Shown piece after piece: positions 1 through 9,587 of a stretch of DNA of 64,000 nucleotides (its first letter is position 1; each line of letters starts with the position of its first letter). The notes below the pieces were generated by a model. That model did not search any database, was not told the origin of the DNA, and saw nothing but the letters and a program-made list of their open reading frames with translations. The DNA is taken from contig CANMCX010000004.1 in assembly GCA_947496465.1 (NCBI GenBank), positions 62,001 through 126,000 on the forward strand, read 5' to 3'. Position numbers and translations under genes: made by a program. Source of the DNA: Marinifilum_A sediminis. GTDB taxonomy: Bacteria > Bacteroidota > Bacteroidia > Bacteroidales > Marinifilaceae.

Positions 1-59
1 AAACAAATTCCTTCAAAAGAGTTTTGTCCAATATTGAAAATGCACTCCTGGATTACAAT

Positions 60-2207
60 TTAATTGTAATGTTTTGCATATTTCTCTAATTTCAAAAATA
101 GCTCTTCAGGATTAATAGGTTTTGTTACAAAATCGTTCATTCCTGCGGCAAGAACTTTTCCTCTAATTTCATTAAAAGCTGAAGCTGTTACTGCAATAAT
201 TGGAATTTCCTTATACTTGTTTGCTTCTAGTTTCCTTATATTTTCTGAAGCAGCATAACCATCCATTATTGGCATTTGCAAATCCATTAAAACCATATCA
301 AAATCTTCTTCCTGTATCTTATCTAATGCCGATTGACCATTTTTAGCAACCTCATATGTAACATTCCATTTCTTTAAAAATTGTTTAATTATCAATACAT
401 TCATTGGATTATCTTCTGCAACCAAAACGTGCAAACCTTCAATTTTAGAACATTCCTTAAAGTAATCATCATTAAAATTGACCTGTTGTGCCGATTTCAT
501 GCTTGTTTTCAACTCTACATCTACAAAAAAAGATGTTCCTTTATCCAATTCACTTTCAACAGAAATGGTTCCATTCATCAATTCAATGAGCTTACCAGTT
601 ATCGCCAATCCTAAGCCTGTACCACCATACAAACGTGTTGTATTAGAATCTGCCTGAGAAAATGACTCAAATATTTGATCCTTTTTATCGGCAGGTATAC
701 CAATTCCTGTATCAGAAATTTCAAATTGTAATTTAATATTGTCATTCTTAAAGCTGCTAAAATTCACTTTTAATGACACTGATCCTTCATCAGTAAACTT
801 TATTGCGTTTCCACATAAATTTGTGACAATCTGGGATAAACGTGTCGGATCGCCCATCAAATGAGCAGGAATTTTAGGGTCAACCTCCACAATAAAATCT
901 AAATTCTCCTCTTTCGCTTTCATGTGAAAACCTGCCGCCACATTATTAATAAAATTCCGGAAATTAAAATCAATACTTTCCAATTCTACTTTACCCGCTT
1001 CAATTTTACTAAAATCTAAAACGTCGTTAATCAATGTCATTAAATTATCTGCTGATAACTTAAGTATATTCAAATTACTCAATTGATCTTCCCTGGGATT
1101 ATCTTCTGATAAAAGGTGTGTTACACCAATTACGGCATTCATTGGAGTTCTAATTTCATGGGACATAGTAGATAAAAACAATGCTTTTGCCCTAGTCGCT
1201 TCCTCGGCTTTTTCTTTGGCCAAAATAAGTTCTGATTCCACTCTTTTTCTCTCCGATAAATCATTCAAAGCAACAAATAATATATTTCCCTCACTTAACT
1301 GAATTGGATTTAAACTCACTTCAACAGGGAACTCTGTACCATCAGCTTTTTTATGAACCCAATCAAATTTATTATAACCATTTTCTTTTGCAATACGAAT
1401 CATTTCCACTACTTTATCTGATGATTTTGAACCATCAGGTTGATATTCTGGTGAAAAATCCTTTACATATTTACCAACAAGATTTTCTTTCCCATCAACA
1501 CCATATAAATTTGCACAAGCATTATTGCATTCTATAAATCGTGCCTCTTTTATTATTAAATAAGCAACTGATGATTTTTCAAAAATTAACTTGAATTTCT
1601 CAATGGTCAAATTCTTCTCTTTTTCAAGATTTTTTCTAGTGGAAATATCTTTAATAAAACCTGTTAAACCTGTGACTATTCCACTATCATTAATTGATAC
1701 TCGAGCCAGAAGTTCACACCATTTATAACTTCCATTTCTTGTTACAAATCGAACTTCACCCTGACAATCAACCTCTTCTCCATCGATCAATCTCTTTAAT
1801 TTTATTTTACACAAATCAATGTCAGAAGGATGCATAAATTCAAAAATATTGATCCCAATACTATCGTTTAAATCAAATCCCGTAATATGAGTCCACGCAG
1901 AATTTAGATACAACCACTCACCTTCAACATTTGCCTGAAAAATTATTTCACTAATGTTCTCAACTATAGATTTAAGTCTGGTACTTGCAGTTTTAGCTTC
2001 CTCTTTCTGAGATTCCAAACTAATTTGCAGTTCACGATTTACATTAAACAATTCCTGAGAACTCTTTTCTAAAACATTCTCAATTTGCTTTATGTCAGTA
2101 TCAAAACCGGCATAAGCTGAATCAATGACAAACAGAAAATCTTTAAATCGTTCCTGTTCTTCTTGTGATAAATACTTCCGAATTTGTCTCTTCAATAATC
2201 GATGCAT
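60..2207 (-). CDS. PAS-PAS hybrid sensor histidine kinase with receiver domain
   Basis: A soluble hybrid kinase of 715 residues with no signal peptide or membrane segment. A charged, coiled-coil-like N-terminus leads into two PAS/PAC domains (about 70-190 and 205-325). The HisKA motif MSHEIRTPMNA places the phospho-accepting His at residue 350. The HATPase domain has the N-box around QIVTNLCGNAIKF (about 460) and the GTGLGLAI loop (about 530). A C-terminal receiver domain has acidic residues at 598-599, the phospho-acceptor Asp at 642 (VLMDLQMP) and the conserved Lys in VTKP. It starts 4 bases after the FIST gene stop, so the two are co-transcribed and the FIST protein is the likely signal input. 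No DNA-binding output domain is present; a partner lies outside the window or phosphotransfer is internal. Signal unknown. Confidence 0.93.
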   Translation of the reverse strand: MHRLLKRQIRKYLSQEEQERFKDFLFVIDSAYAGFDTDIKQIENVLEKSSQELFNVNRELQISLESQKEEAKTASTRLKSIVENISEIIFQANVEGEWLYLNSAWTHITGFDLNDSIGINIFEFMHPSDIDLCKIKLKRLIDGEEVDCQGEVRFVTRNGSYKWCELLARVSINDSGIVTGLTGFIKDISTRKNLEKEKNLTIEKFKLIFEKSSVAYLIIKEARFIECNNACANLYGVDGKENLVGKYVKDFSPEYQPDGSKSSDKVVEMIRIAKENGYNKFDWVHKKADGTEFPVEVSLNPIQLSEGNILFVALNDLSERKRVESELILAKEKAEEATRAKALFLSTMSHEIRTPMNAVIGVTHLLSEDNPREDQLSNLNILKLSADNLMTLINDVLDFSKIEAGKVELESIDFNFRNFINNVAAGFHMKAKEENLDFIVEVDPKIPAHLMGDPTRLSQIVTNLCGNAIKFTDEGSVSLKVNFSSFKNDNIKLQFEISDTGIGIPADKKDQIFESFSQADSNTTRLYGGTGLGLAITGKLIELMNGTISVESELDKGTSFFVDVELKTSMKSAQQVNFNDDYFKECSKIEGLHVLVAEDNPMNVLIIKQFLKKWNVTYEVAKNGQSALDKIQEEDFDMVLMDLQMPIMDGYAASENIRKLEANKYKEIPIIAVTASAFNEIRGKVLAAGMNDFVTKPINPEELFLKLEKYAKHYN

Positions 2208-2211
2208 AAAG

Positions 2212-3348
2212 TTATTTTTCAGAAATAGTTGTAATTGTCATAGTCTGATTATGCAATAAACATGGTGTATTGCATCTGAACGGAGAAATTTCCCCATAAG
2301 AGTAAAATCCAGTTATATTAGCCTGCTTTCCAACTACATCAGCAACTGCCTCAACTTCCTCTTCTATCAATTGTTTTAGTACTAACTTTCTACCAACACA
2401 ACTTATTAATATAGCCAATTCTGCATCACCTTTAGGAAGCATTTCGGTTGTTGTTATCGCAGAGCTTTCAGCTCCACTTATTAAACGATCAACGTTTGCT
2501 TTCATCAACTTTACATACGAACCTTCAGGAATATCACCTGCAAATATCAACGATTGTTCCTCTTCGTTAATTCCTAAAATGGTTCTTACTACCGGTTCCG
2601 ACACTCCATTTTCTCTCAAACTTAAAGGAAATAATAAACCTGAAGCTGGCAATTCCGATGCCCTTTCTCCCAAAAATGATTTATAAAGCTCGAGTGCAGG
2701 TTTATCATCCAACTCAAACAATATATTATCTTTTGATTTTGTGACTAAACGTTCAAGACCAAAACTATCCCAGCCTCCATTGGAACCATATCCTATCGTT
2801 ATTTGATCGCCATAAAAACCTAAGGCAGCAATGCAGTTTTTAGAAGGATTTCCGTTTTTATCAAAAACAACAGTTTCTTTAAAATCTGTCCCATCTGCTG
2901 CTAATCCACCAGTGACCCTAACCTTCGATGGTAAATGTGCTTCAATTCCTTCAACTAACTTAGCACCATTAATATTTAAGCCATCGGAAAATAGCATAAC
3001 ATGTTTTAAATTGTGAGGTGATAAGCTTTTAATTAGTGCTTCGCTTCCTTTTATACCATCTTCATAATCTAATAATGAGATTGATTCTAATTTTACATGT
3101 GATTTTTCAAACTTTACTGCAGTAATGGATACAGATGAATCTTTCACTTCAATACCCGATATTTCACCTGCTGATGAACAACCAAAAACAATTGCCTCTG
3201 GAAAAGCAGATCTAATCTCTTTCATCAAATTAGGTTTCAGTAATAATGACCTTTCCCCAAATACAAATAGTAAATCAGGAATAATATTAATATTTCTAAC
3301 ATCCTGGAAATTATTCTGATTTTGTATATTTATTCTTTCAACTTTCAT
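2212..3348 (-). CDS. FIST-domain sensory protein
   Basis: A 378-residue cytosolic protein of the FIST family, a sensor family often encoded next to histidine kinases and thought to bind small ligands such as amino acids. FIST_N covers roughly residues 25-215 (FGCSSAGEISG, then a VTGGLAADG stretch). FIST_C covers roughly 220-370 and ends with the typical LHNQTMTITTISE signature. It is the first gene of a two-gene operon with the hybrid kinase, separated by 4 bases. No signal peptide or transmembrane segment is seen, matching a cytosolic kinase. The ligand cannot be read from sequence. Family assignment is confident; the signalling role is inferred from context. Confidence 0.9.
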   Translation of the reverse strand: MKVERINIQNQNNFQDVRNINIIPDLLFVFGERSLLLKPNLMKEIRSAFPEAIVFGCSSAGEISGIEVKDSSVSITAVKFEKSHVKLESISLLDYEDGIKGSEALIKSLSPHNLKHVMLFSDGLNINGAKLVEGIEAHLPSKVRVTGGLAADGTDFKETVVFDKNGNPSKNCIAALGFYGDQITIGYGSNGGWDSFGLERLVTKSKDNILFELDDKPALELYKSFLGERASELPASGLLFPLSLRENGVSEPVVRTILGINEEEQSLIFAGDIPEGSYVKLMKANVDRLISGAESSAITTTEMLPKGDAELAILISCVGRKLVLKQLIEEEVEAVADVVGKQANITGFYSYGEISPFRCNTPCLLHNQTMTITTISEK

Positions 3349-3590
3349 ATCCCCCCTGGTAAATTTACAAGTAGTTAAATCTTAACAAAAACTGGTTTTA
3401 CATTAGATATAAAACCATTCGTCAACAGTAAATTACGAAAACCTTTTCATACTGTTACATAAATTACTTACAATTATGATATTTATTAACTAATTTTAAT
3501 GCCTGAAAGAAAATATTCGGTCTTTATCTCTATAATCTTTACAAAAATTCTTCGTTACTATTTAATAAACCAGCATTACTCAAAAATATA

Positions 3591-5990
3591 ATGTCCAAAA
3601 CAAAAAAATCAACTTCTAAAAATACACGCTCTAAAAAAAAGAGTGGAAATAAACGTAAATCAAAGAAGTCATCCTTTCGTCGATTTCTAATAAAATTTGG
3701 CTTATTAGGTTTATTTTTTGCCATTTTAGCTTTTGGTCTTTTATTTTCTAGTGTTTACATTGGACTGTGGGGTAAATTACCAGATTATTATACGCTGAAA
3801 AACATCAAAAATGCTGAAGCTTCTGAAATTTACTCGGAAGATGGAATTTTACTTGGAAGAGTTTATGCCGAAAACCGAACCAATGTAAATTTTAAAGATA
3901 TATCACCTAACGTAATTAATTCGCTAATTGCAACTGAAGATGCACGTTTTTATGAACATCAAGGTGTGGATCAAAAAAGCTTGTTGCGTGTTTTGGTTAA
4001 ATCTTTAATCATGCGAGATAGAAGTGCTGGTGGTGGTAGTACTTTGAGCCAACAATTAGCCAAAAATCTTTATCCAAGGAAGAAACTCGGTGCATTTAGC
4101 ATGCCGGTAAATAAAATGAGAGAAGCTATCACAGCTTCGCGGTTGGAAAAAATCTATTCAAAAAAAGAGATCCTGCAATTATATCTAAATACTGTCTCTT
4201 TTGGCGAGAATGTATTTGGAATAGAAAGTGCTTCACGTCAATTCTTTAGCAAACCGGCATCTGCATTAAAAACACATGAATGCGCTGTTCTTATAGGAAT
4301 GTTGAAAGCACCAACGTCATACAATCCCCGCTTGCATCCAGAGAGATCGAAAAAGAGAAGAAACACAGTTCTTTCGCAAATGGCGAAATATGATTTTATA
4401 TCGGATAACAAAGCTGAACAATTAAAAAAGCTCCCACTTGTAATTCAATACAACAAACAATCGTCGAGAAGTGGAATTGCTCCATACTTAAGAGAAAAAA
4501 TAAGATTAGAAGTCAATAAAATATTAAAAGATTATCCAAAAGATGATGGTACTTTTTATGATATCTATAGAGATGGTTTAAGAATAAAAACAACGTTGGA
4601 TTATAGTCTACAGAACTATGCTGAACAATCAGTTACTGAACATTTAAAGCGACTACAAACTCTTTTTAAAAAGCATTGGGGTAATACTGACCCTTGGCAC
4701 GACAATAAAAATATATTAGTTGATGCTAAACAAAACTCTATTCGATACAAAACACTCAAAAAACAGGGGAAAACTGAACAAGAAATAAATCAGAATTTCA
4801 ATAAAAAAACGAACATGAAAATTTTCACCTGGAATGGTGAAAAACAAGTGAAAATGTCACCTCTTGATTCTATCAAGCATTACGTTCAACTTTTAAACAC
4901 TGGTTTTTTAGCCATGGAACCTAAAACTGGTAAAATAAAAGTATGGGTTGGGGGAATCGATTTTTCCTATTTTAAATACGATCATGTAACTGCCAAACGA
5001 CAGGTTGGTTCAGTTTTTAAACCCATTATTTACGCATCGGCTTTGGAAGAAGGTTCATCTCCTTTCGATTATTATAAAAACGAAAGAAAGATTTACAAAG
5101 AGTATGACAATTGGTCTCCAAGAAATGCTGATAATCTATATGAAGGTAGCTATAGTATGGAAGGTGCATTGGCTGAATCGGTAAATACAATAGCGGTTGA
5201 TATTTTGTTGGAAACAGGAATTCGGGATGCCATTGTCCTGGCTGAAGAAATGGGTATTGATAGTCATTTACCTAAAGTTCCATCGCTTGCATTAGGTACA
5301 GCTAATATTTCCCTACTGGAAATGATACAAGTTTATGCAACACTTGCAAATAGAGGTCTTCATGTTGATCCCTATTATTTAAGCAAAATTGAAGATAAAA
5401 AAGGGAATGTTATTATTGATTTAAATTCCAAGCAAGAAGAACCCAGATATGTATTAACGCCTAAAAATGCTGATATTATTAATCACATGCTTCAGGCTGT
5501 AGTAAACGAAGGAACTGGAAAATCCTTACGAGAAGTATACAAATTAGAAGGTGATTTGGCTGGGAAAACAGGAACAACCAACTCTCAAGCAGACGGTTGG
5601 TATATTGGATACAATTCCAATTTAGTCGCAGGTGCATGGGTTGGTGCAGATGATATGCGTATTCATTTTAGATCGTTAACTCTGGGACAAGGCGCGAGTA
5701 TGGCTTTACCAATTTATGGTAAATTCATGAAGAAAATTAGCTCTAACCGTAAATACAATAACTATGGATTCTCATCAATAGCTAAACCTGAACCTGAAAT
5801 TTTAGCGGAACTAAATATCCCTCATTATCTGCCTGAAAATTCGGGAATATTAAACAATATTTTTGGAGTTAAGTCAAAAGATCATGACAAATTGATGAAA
5901 CGTAAAGAACGGAGAGAAAATCGTAAAAAAGAACGAAAATCAATTTATCAAAAAATCAAAAACATTTTTAAGCGAAAAAACAAAGACTAA
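3591..5990 (+). CDS. Penicillin-binding protein 1A, bifunctional transglycosylase/transpeptidase
   Basis: A class A PBP of 799 residues that polymerises and cross-links peptidoglycan. A very basic cytosolic N-terminus (1-32) precedes a single membrane anchor (about 33-56). The GT51 glycosyltransferase domain shows catalytic Glu116 in ATEDARFYEHQG and the GGSTLSQQLAKNL motif (about 148-159). The transpeptidase domain has all three motifs: Ser474-x-x-Lys477 (SVFK), Ser530-x-Asn532 (SVN) and Lys659-Thr-Gly661 (KTG). A Lys/Arg-rich C-terminal tail follows. Its 3' end overlaps the convergent CHAD gene by 4 bases. Length is normal for PBP1A. It could equally be called PonA or MrcA. Confidence 0.95.
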   Translation: MSKTKKSTSKNTRSKKKSGNKRKSKKSSFRRFLIKFGLLGLFFAILAFGLLFSSVYIGLWGKLPDYYTLKNIKNAEASEIYSEDGILLGRVYAENRTNVNFKDISPNVINSLIATEDARFYEHQGVDQKSLLRVLVKSLIMRDRSAGGGSTLSQQLAKNLYPRKKLGAFSMPVNKMREAITASRLEKIYSKKEILQLYLNTVSFGENVFGIESASRQFFSKPASALKTHECAVLIGMLKAPTSYNPRLHPERSKKRRNTVLSQMAKYDFISDNKAEQLKKLPLVIQYNKQSSRSGIAPYLREKIRLEVNKILKDYPKDDGTFYDIYRDGLRIKTTLDYSLQNYAEQSVTEHLKRLQTLFKKHWGNTDPWHDNKNILVDAKQNSIRYKTLKKQGKTEQEINQNFNKKTNMKIFTWNGEKQVKMSPLDSIKHYVQLLNTGFLAMEPKTGKIKVWVGGIDFSYFKYDHVTAKRQVGSVFKPIIYASALEEGSSPFDYYKNERKIYKEYDNWSPRNADNLYEGSYSMEGALAESVNTIAVDILLETGIRDAIVLAEEMGIDSHLPKVPSLALGTANISLLEMIQVYATLANRGLHVDPYYLSKIEDKKGNVIIDLNSKQEEPRYVLTPKNADIINHMLQAVVNEGTGKSLREVYKLEGDLAGKTGTTNSQADGWYIGYNSNLVAGAWVGADDMRIHFRSLTLGQGASMALPIYGKFMKKISSNRKYNNYGFSSIAKPEPEILAELNIPHYLPENSGILNNIFGVKSKDHDKLMKRKERRENRKKERKSIYQKIKNIFKRKNKD

Positions 5991-6790
5991 TGCTTGAGAA
6001 AATGAGTTAACATTTTCTTTTTAAACTCTTTACTTAAGTTGTTTTTTTCGGTTCTATTTTTATTTTTTATTTCACGGACCAATGATTTAAACTCTGCATT
6101 TGGTGATGTTGATTGCATTTTGGATAGTTTTTTATCCAAAACATCTCGATCGTGCCAATTGCCAAGAATCGTTTCCGTTTCATTTACAATAGACAATTCA
6201 CTTTTTAATTTTTCATCATCAAGTAAATTGGTAAGCAACTGAAGAATGGATTTAATTATTTTGAAAAACTTTCGAATATCATGATAATATTCCTCCCCTC
6301 GTGAAGATGCCCATAACTTATAAATTAGATCTAATTCATCACGAATTATTCTATCTGCCTTTTCTCTAGCATCCTTAATATCAACTTTATCTAAAGCTGA
6401 ATTTAGAATATCAACTTTCTTTTGAAATTTGGTAATCTTAAATTTACCAAGCCTCTTGCTTAATTCATCTTCATATTTACTTCTTTGTTCTTCAAGAACA
6501 TTTACTATTGGTTTTTGATTTTTAAGCTTACAGTTATCAACCAGCAATTTACTCACCTGAATTGAACGTAGACGACCCGAATATTTAAATATTGATTGAA
6601 GTTGCTGCAGAATTTTACCAACAGCTTCTCCTTCTATCTCGAATGCATCAACTAACAATAATAAACTTCTAATATTTTTAATATCCACTCGCAATTTGTG
6701 AACATCCTCTTCTTTCAATCCCTTAGCCTTCGATAAATGAACCAAAAACGAATTGAATCTCTCCTTATAAAATGCGTTTATTTTATTCAT
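5987..6790 (-). CDS. CHAD-domain protein
   Basis: A 267-residue all-helical protein with a stand-alone CHAD domain. The two halves each carry the conserved basic helix: HKLRVDIKNIRSLL near residue 31 and YYHDIRKFFKIIKSIL near 168. CHAD domains bind inorganic polyphosphate through such His/Lys/Arg helices, so polyphosphate binding is the likely activity (family knowledge). No CYTH or triphosphatase domain is fused and no polyphosphate kinase gene is near. No signal peptide. The gene converges on the PBP1A gene with a 4-base overlap of the stop regions, which leaves no room for a terminator between them. Confidence 0.85.
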   Translation of the reverse strand: MNKINAFYKERFNSFLVHLSKAKGLKEEDVHKLRVDIKNIRSLLLLVDAFEIEGEAVGKILQQLQSIFKYSGRLRSIQVSKLLVDNCKLKNQKPIVNVLEEQRSKYEDELSKRLGKFKITKFQKKVDILNSALDKVDIKDAREKADRIIRDELDLIYKLWASSRGEEYYHDIRKFFKIIKSILQLLTNLLDDEKLKSELSIVNETETILGNWHDRDVLDKKLSKMQSTSPNAEFKSLVREIKNKNRTEKNNLSKEFKKKMLTHFLKH

Positions 6791-6923
6791 ATCCTCCCTG
6801 TTTTATATACAAGATACACAAAATCAAAATATTAGAAAAAAAAGATCTGAGTATAGAATAAATTCATTTGCGAAATTGAATATCATATTTATTTATGTTT
6901 TTTGATACACTTAACAATAAACA

Positions 6924-6958
6924 ATAAAAAAAAGGGCATTTATATAAAATGCCCTTTT
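6924..6958 (-). terminator. Intrinsic terminator after the first BtuB-like gene
   Basis: A 12-bp perfect stem (arms 6930-6941 and 6947-6958, core GGGCAT/ATGCCC) with a 5-base loop. It is followed on the minus strand by a run of T residues. It lies 18 bases past the stop of the receptor gene and ends the B12 locus. Confidence 0.85.
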
Positions 6959-6975
6959 CTATAAGTATTCTCTTA

Positions 6976-9123
6976 TTAGAATTTATATGTAAATCTTGCA
7001 GTTACCGTTCTTCCCGGCATATTGTAACCATCTTTTTCTGAATAATTTTCATCAAACAAATTGGCAACAGTAAGCCCAACACCATAATGATCATTAATTT
7101 TATAATTTACGCTATAATCAAAAACATAATATACAGGATGACGCAATACATCTTCGTTGATTAGATCGGTTCTTACATTTTCTCCTTTATGGTTTATTGG
7201 AGCTCGTGTAATATTTGGCCAATTTGAATAATCTGCAGTATACATGTAATTATCTTCATAACGATGACCAATATATCTTCCATTTAAGCGAGTAGAGAAA
7301 CCTTTAAGGTTATCAAATTCAACTCCAAAAGATGCGTTATTGTCTCTAACGTAAGTCATTTCGGACTTTAAGTAAGAACCATCCAATTGTTTGTTCTTAA
7401 CAGTTGCGTCAAAAATATGAGTATAGTTTAAATAAAAACGTAAGGAGTATTCGTAATCAGTTAAAGCGCCAAAATCATATGAAGCTACTATTTCAAGACC
7501 ATTCATATCCGCTTTATCTGCATTAGCAAATGTTTTATCTCCATTATCCATATCCTCATTAACAATTTTATCGGAATGATGTGTATCAAAGTAGGTTAAA
7601 TCGAAATTGATTCCATTCTTGAAATTCTTATAACCGAAACCAAAATCCCATGTATTGGATTTTTCAGGATCTAAACTTGCTTTCCCAACCGTTTTTCCAA
7701 ATGCTGTCTGATACTCTCCTGCCACTTGAAATGCACTCGGTGCAAGAAAAGCATCCCCCCAACTTGAGTGAACTGATAATCCACCAACAATATCATATTT
7801 CACGCCAATATTTTTAGTAAACACCCAATAGTCTTCTGAGCTTGAATCATTTCCTAAAAATTCGTTTGCTTTGGTTTTAAACTTTACGTTGTCACCACGC
7901 ATACCAACTGAGGCATTCAGTCTCCCATTAAAAAAGTTCATTTGAAATTGAGAGTACAAACCTGTAGCAATATTATTATAGTCGGGTTGAAATGGAGATT
8001 CCAGACTTCCTTCTGTAGTATAATTTAAACTCTCATATTTTTGAGTGTTATTATCGATCCCAATTGCTAAAATATGATCATTTAAATAAATCGCATCGTT
8101 TAATTGAAAACCGTAATTCTTATAAGTATATTTCGTATCGCCATAAGAATCGTTTCCTAAATCAAAATTTTGTTCCTCTTGCTTAGAATAGTATGGCGAA
8201 AAAGTCAGGTTGTGAATTCCCTGTTTCCCCTTTAAATCAAAACCAACAGTATATCGTTCTAAATCTTTAGAATCCATACCATATACATGCCAAAAAGAAC
8301 CTGGAGTTTCAACATCATTTCCTTTAAAGAAGGATCCATTCAAATTCAATTTCCAATCGTATGACAAGTTAACTCCAATTCTTGCATTTATACTGTGCTT
8401 CTGGAATTTAGTATTCTCCATTCTTTCACCATAGGTTGTCGGATCTAAAATTGTTTCAGCGTAATCCTTATCGTAAAAATTATTGTCTCCTACCATATAA
8501 TCTTTACCCTGATTGTGAAAAGCATAAGAGAAATCGAAATCTACATTTTCTGAAACAGAACCACCAATACTTACATTTGCCTTAGATGTTTGGAAACTAC
8601 CATACTCAAGTCCAACCGAACCACCTAATTCTCCTGTACTTTCTTTGGTTACAATATTCACAACACCACCCATTGCATCGGAACCATATTGCGAAGAAAA
8701 TGGTCCTTTTAAAATTTCAACACGCTCGACATTGTTTAAATCGATACTAGCAATATTATTGGTTCCTGAAGGCTTACCATTAATCAAAATTACAGCATAT
8801 TTACTCGAAGTAGATGCTGCGAAACCACGAATACCAATCCCTGCATTAATACCTGAATACTGCTGAATATCAATTGCGGAATTAGCTTTTAATAAATCTG
8901 CCATATTTACCGCTGGCGATGATTCGATAACTCGTTTGGTAATTACATCCACTTTTTGCGGTAGATCTTTCATTTTTGCATTAACACGTGATGCATTCAC
9001 TTTAACTTCCGATAAGTTTAAATGCTTAACAGCCGTTGTGTCATTGAAATTCTTTGGCGTTTCTTCTGCCTTAAGGTTAAAAATAGAAGACAAAGCAAAA
9101 ACCGCAACAATAATTTTTTTCAT
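6976..9123 (-). CDS. TonB-dependent receptor, BtuB-like (copy 1), cobalamin uptake
   Basis: A 715-residue outer-membrane receptor with signal peptide (1-19, MKKIIVAVFALSSIFNLKA). An N-terminal segment holds the TonB-box-like region and the plug (about 40-160, VKVNASRVNAKMKDLPQKVDVIT, then VERVEILKGPFSSQYGSDAMGGVVNI, both described here only by position and start). A beta-barrel follows and ends in Phe (VTARFTYKF). Its mRNA leader is a cobalamin riboswitch, so corrinoids are the likely substrate. It is a close paralogue of the next receptor upstream (9588-11687); the two share the LNLSEVKVNASRV/LNLSEVKINASRV segment and the C-terminus. The ATG at 9121-9123 gives a good signal peptide. Substrate preference between the two copies cannot be told. 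Confidence 0.9.
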   Translation of the reverse strand: MKKIIVAVFALSSIFNLKAEETPKNFNDTTAVKHLNLSEVKVNASRVNAKMKDLPQKVDVITKRVIESSPAVNMADLLKANSAIDIQQYSGINAGIGIRGFAASTSSKYAVILINGKPSGTNNIASIDLNNVERVEILKGPFSSQYGSDAMGGVVNIVTKESTGELGGSVGLEYGSFQTSKANVSIGGSVSENVDFDFSYAFHNQGKDYMVGDNNFYDKDYAETILDPTTYGERMENTKFQKHSINARIGVNLSYDWKLNLNGSFFKGNDVETPGSFWHVYGMDSKDLERYTVGFDLKGKQGIHNLTFSPYYSKQEEQNFDLGNDSYGDTKYTYKNYGFQLNDAIYLNDHILAIGIDNNTQKYESLNYTTEGSLESPFQPDYNNIATGLYSQFQMNFFNGRLNASVGMRGDNVKFKTKANEFLGNDSSSEDYWVFTKNIGVKYDIVGGLSVHSSWGDAFLAPSAFQVAGEYQTAFGKTVGKASLDPEKSNTWDFGFGYKNFKNGINFDLTYFDTHHSDKIVNEDMDNGDKTFANADKADMNGLEIVASYDFGALTDYEYSLRFYLNYTHIFDATVKNKQLDGSYLKSEMTYVRDNNASFGVEFDNLKGFSTRLNGRYIGHRYEDNYMYTADYSNWPNITRAPINHKGENVRTDLINEDVLRHPVYYVFDYSVNYKINDHYGVGLTVANLFDENYSEKDGYNMPGRTVTARFTYKF

Positions 9124-9253
9124 AACTAAAATACAGTAATAAATAATATTATTAATGCATTACATTCAGGTACAGATAAAAGAATTGATTAGACAAGATA
9201 TTGTCCATTTTCTTTTGTCCCTTGCTTCAATACCCGAAAGCAATGACGATAAG

Positions 9254-9448
9254 TTTGCACTGGCAGGTCTTCTGACTTACTCAACTTTTTCCGCCTTCCC
9301 ATTCTAAGTTAATTCGAACAGTGGCATTGTAGTGAAAAAGCTTATTTATGAGCTTACAGCTACGGGAACAGCTCCGGACTTTCACCGGATTCCCTTTTCA
9401 TCTCCATCTGACAAAAATCAGATTCACGAGAACCAATTGCACTGCAAA
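9254..9448 (-). promoter_or_regulatory. Cobalamin riboswitch, long (class I-like), for receptor copy 1
   Basis: Read on the minus strand, the leader has the expected order. The outer stem is TTTGCA...TGCAAA (9443-9448 with 9254-9259). A GGGAATCCGGTG...CCGGAGCTG hairpin lies near 9360-9400, then CTGTAAGC, then GCCACTG (within 9319-9326), GGGAAGGC (about 9294-9302) and the 3' B12 box AAGTCAGAAGACCTGCC (9262-9278). The aptamer ends 130 bases before the receptor ATG, leaving room for an expression platform. It is expected to lower receptor expression when cobalamin is plentiful. Confidence 0.93.
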
Positions 9449-9529
9449 TGTATAAAAAAATACAAAATCAGACTCATGAATCCCTTATTTTTACAACACA
9501 CTGTATTTCAACTATTAATATAATAAACT

Positions 9530-9560
9530 AAAAATTCGATACTTTTAAAAAGTATCGAAT
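9530..9560 (-). terminator. Terminator after receptor copy 2
   Basis: An 11-bp perfect stem (ATTCGATACTT, arms 9534-9544 and 9550-9560) is followed on the minus strand by a T run. It separates the copy 2 transcript from the riboswitch of copy 1. Confidence 0.7.
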
Positions 9561-9587
9561 TGACATAAAAACTAAAAATTGTAAGTA

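Noticed and set aside
1..59. Short open frames on the minus strand at the left edge, one reading like an acidic helical start that could be an HPt domain
   Set aside because: Only about 15 codons are visible with no clear start; too short to support a gene.
9332..9523. Plus-strand frame inside the first cobalamin riboswitch
   Set aside because: Lies in conserved aptamer sequence on the opposite strand; a chance frame.
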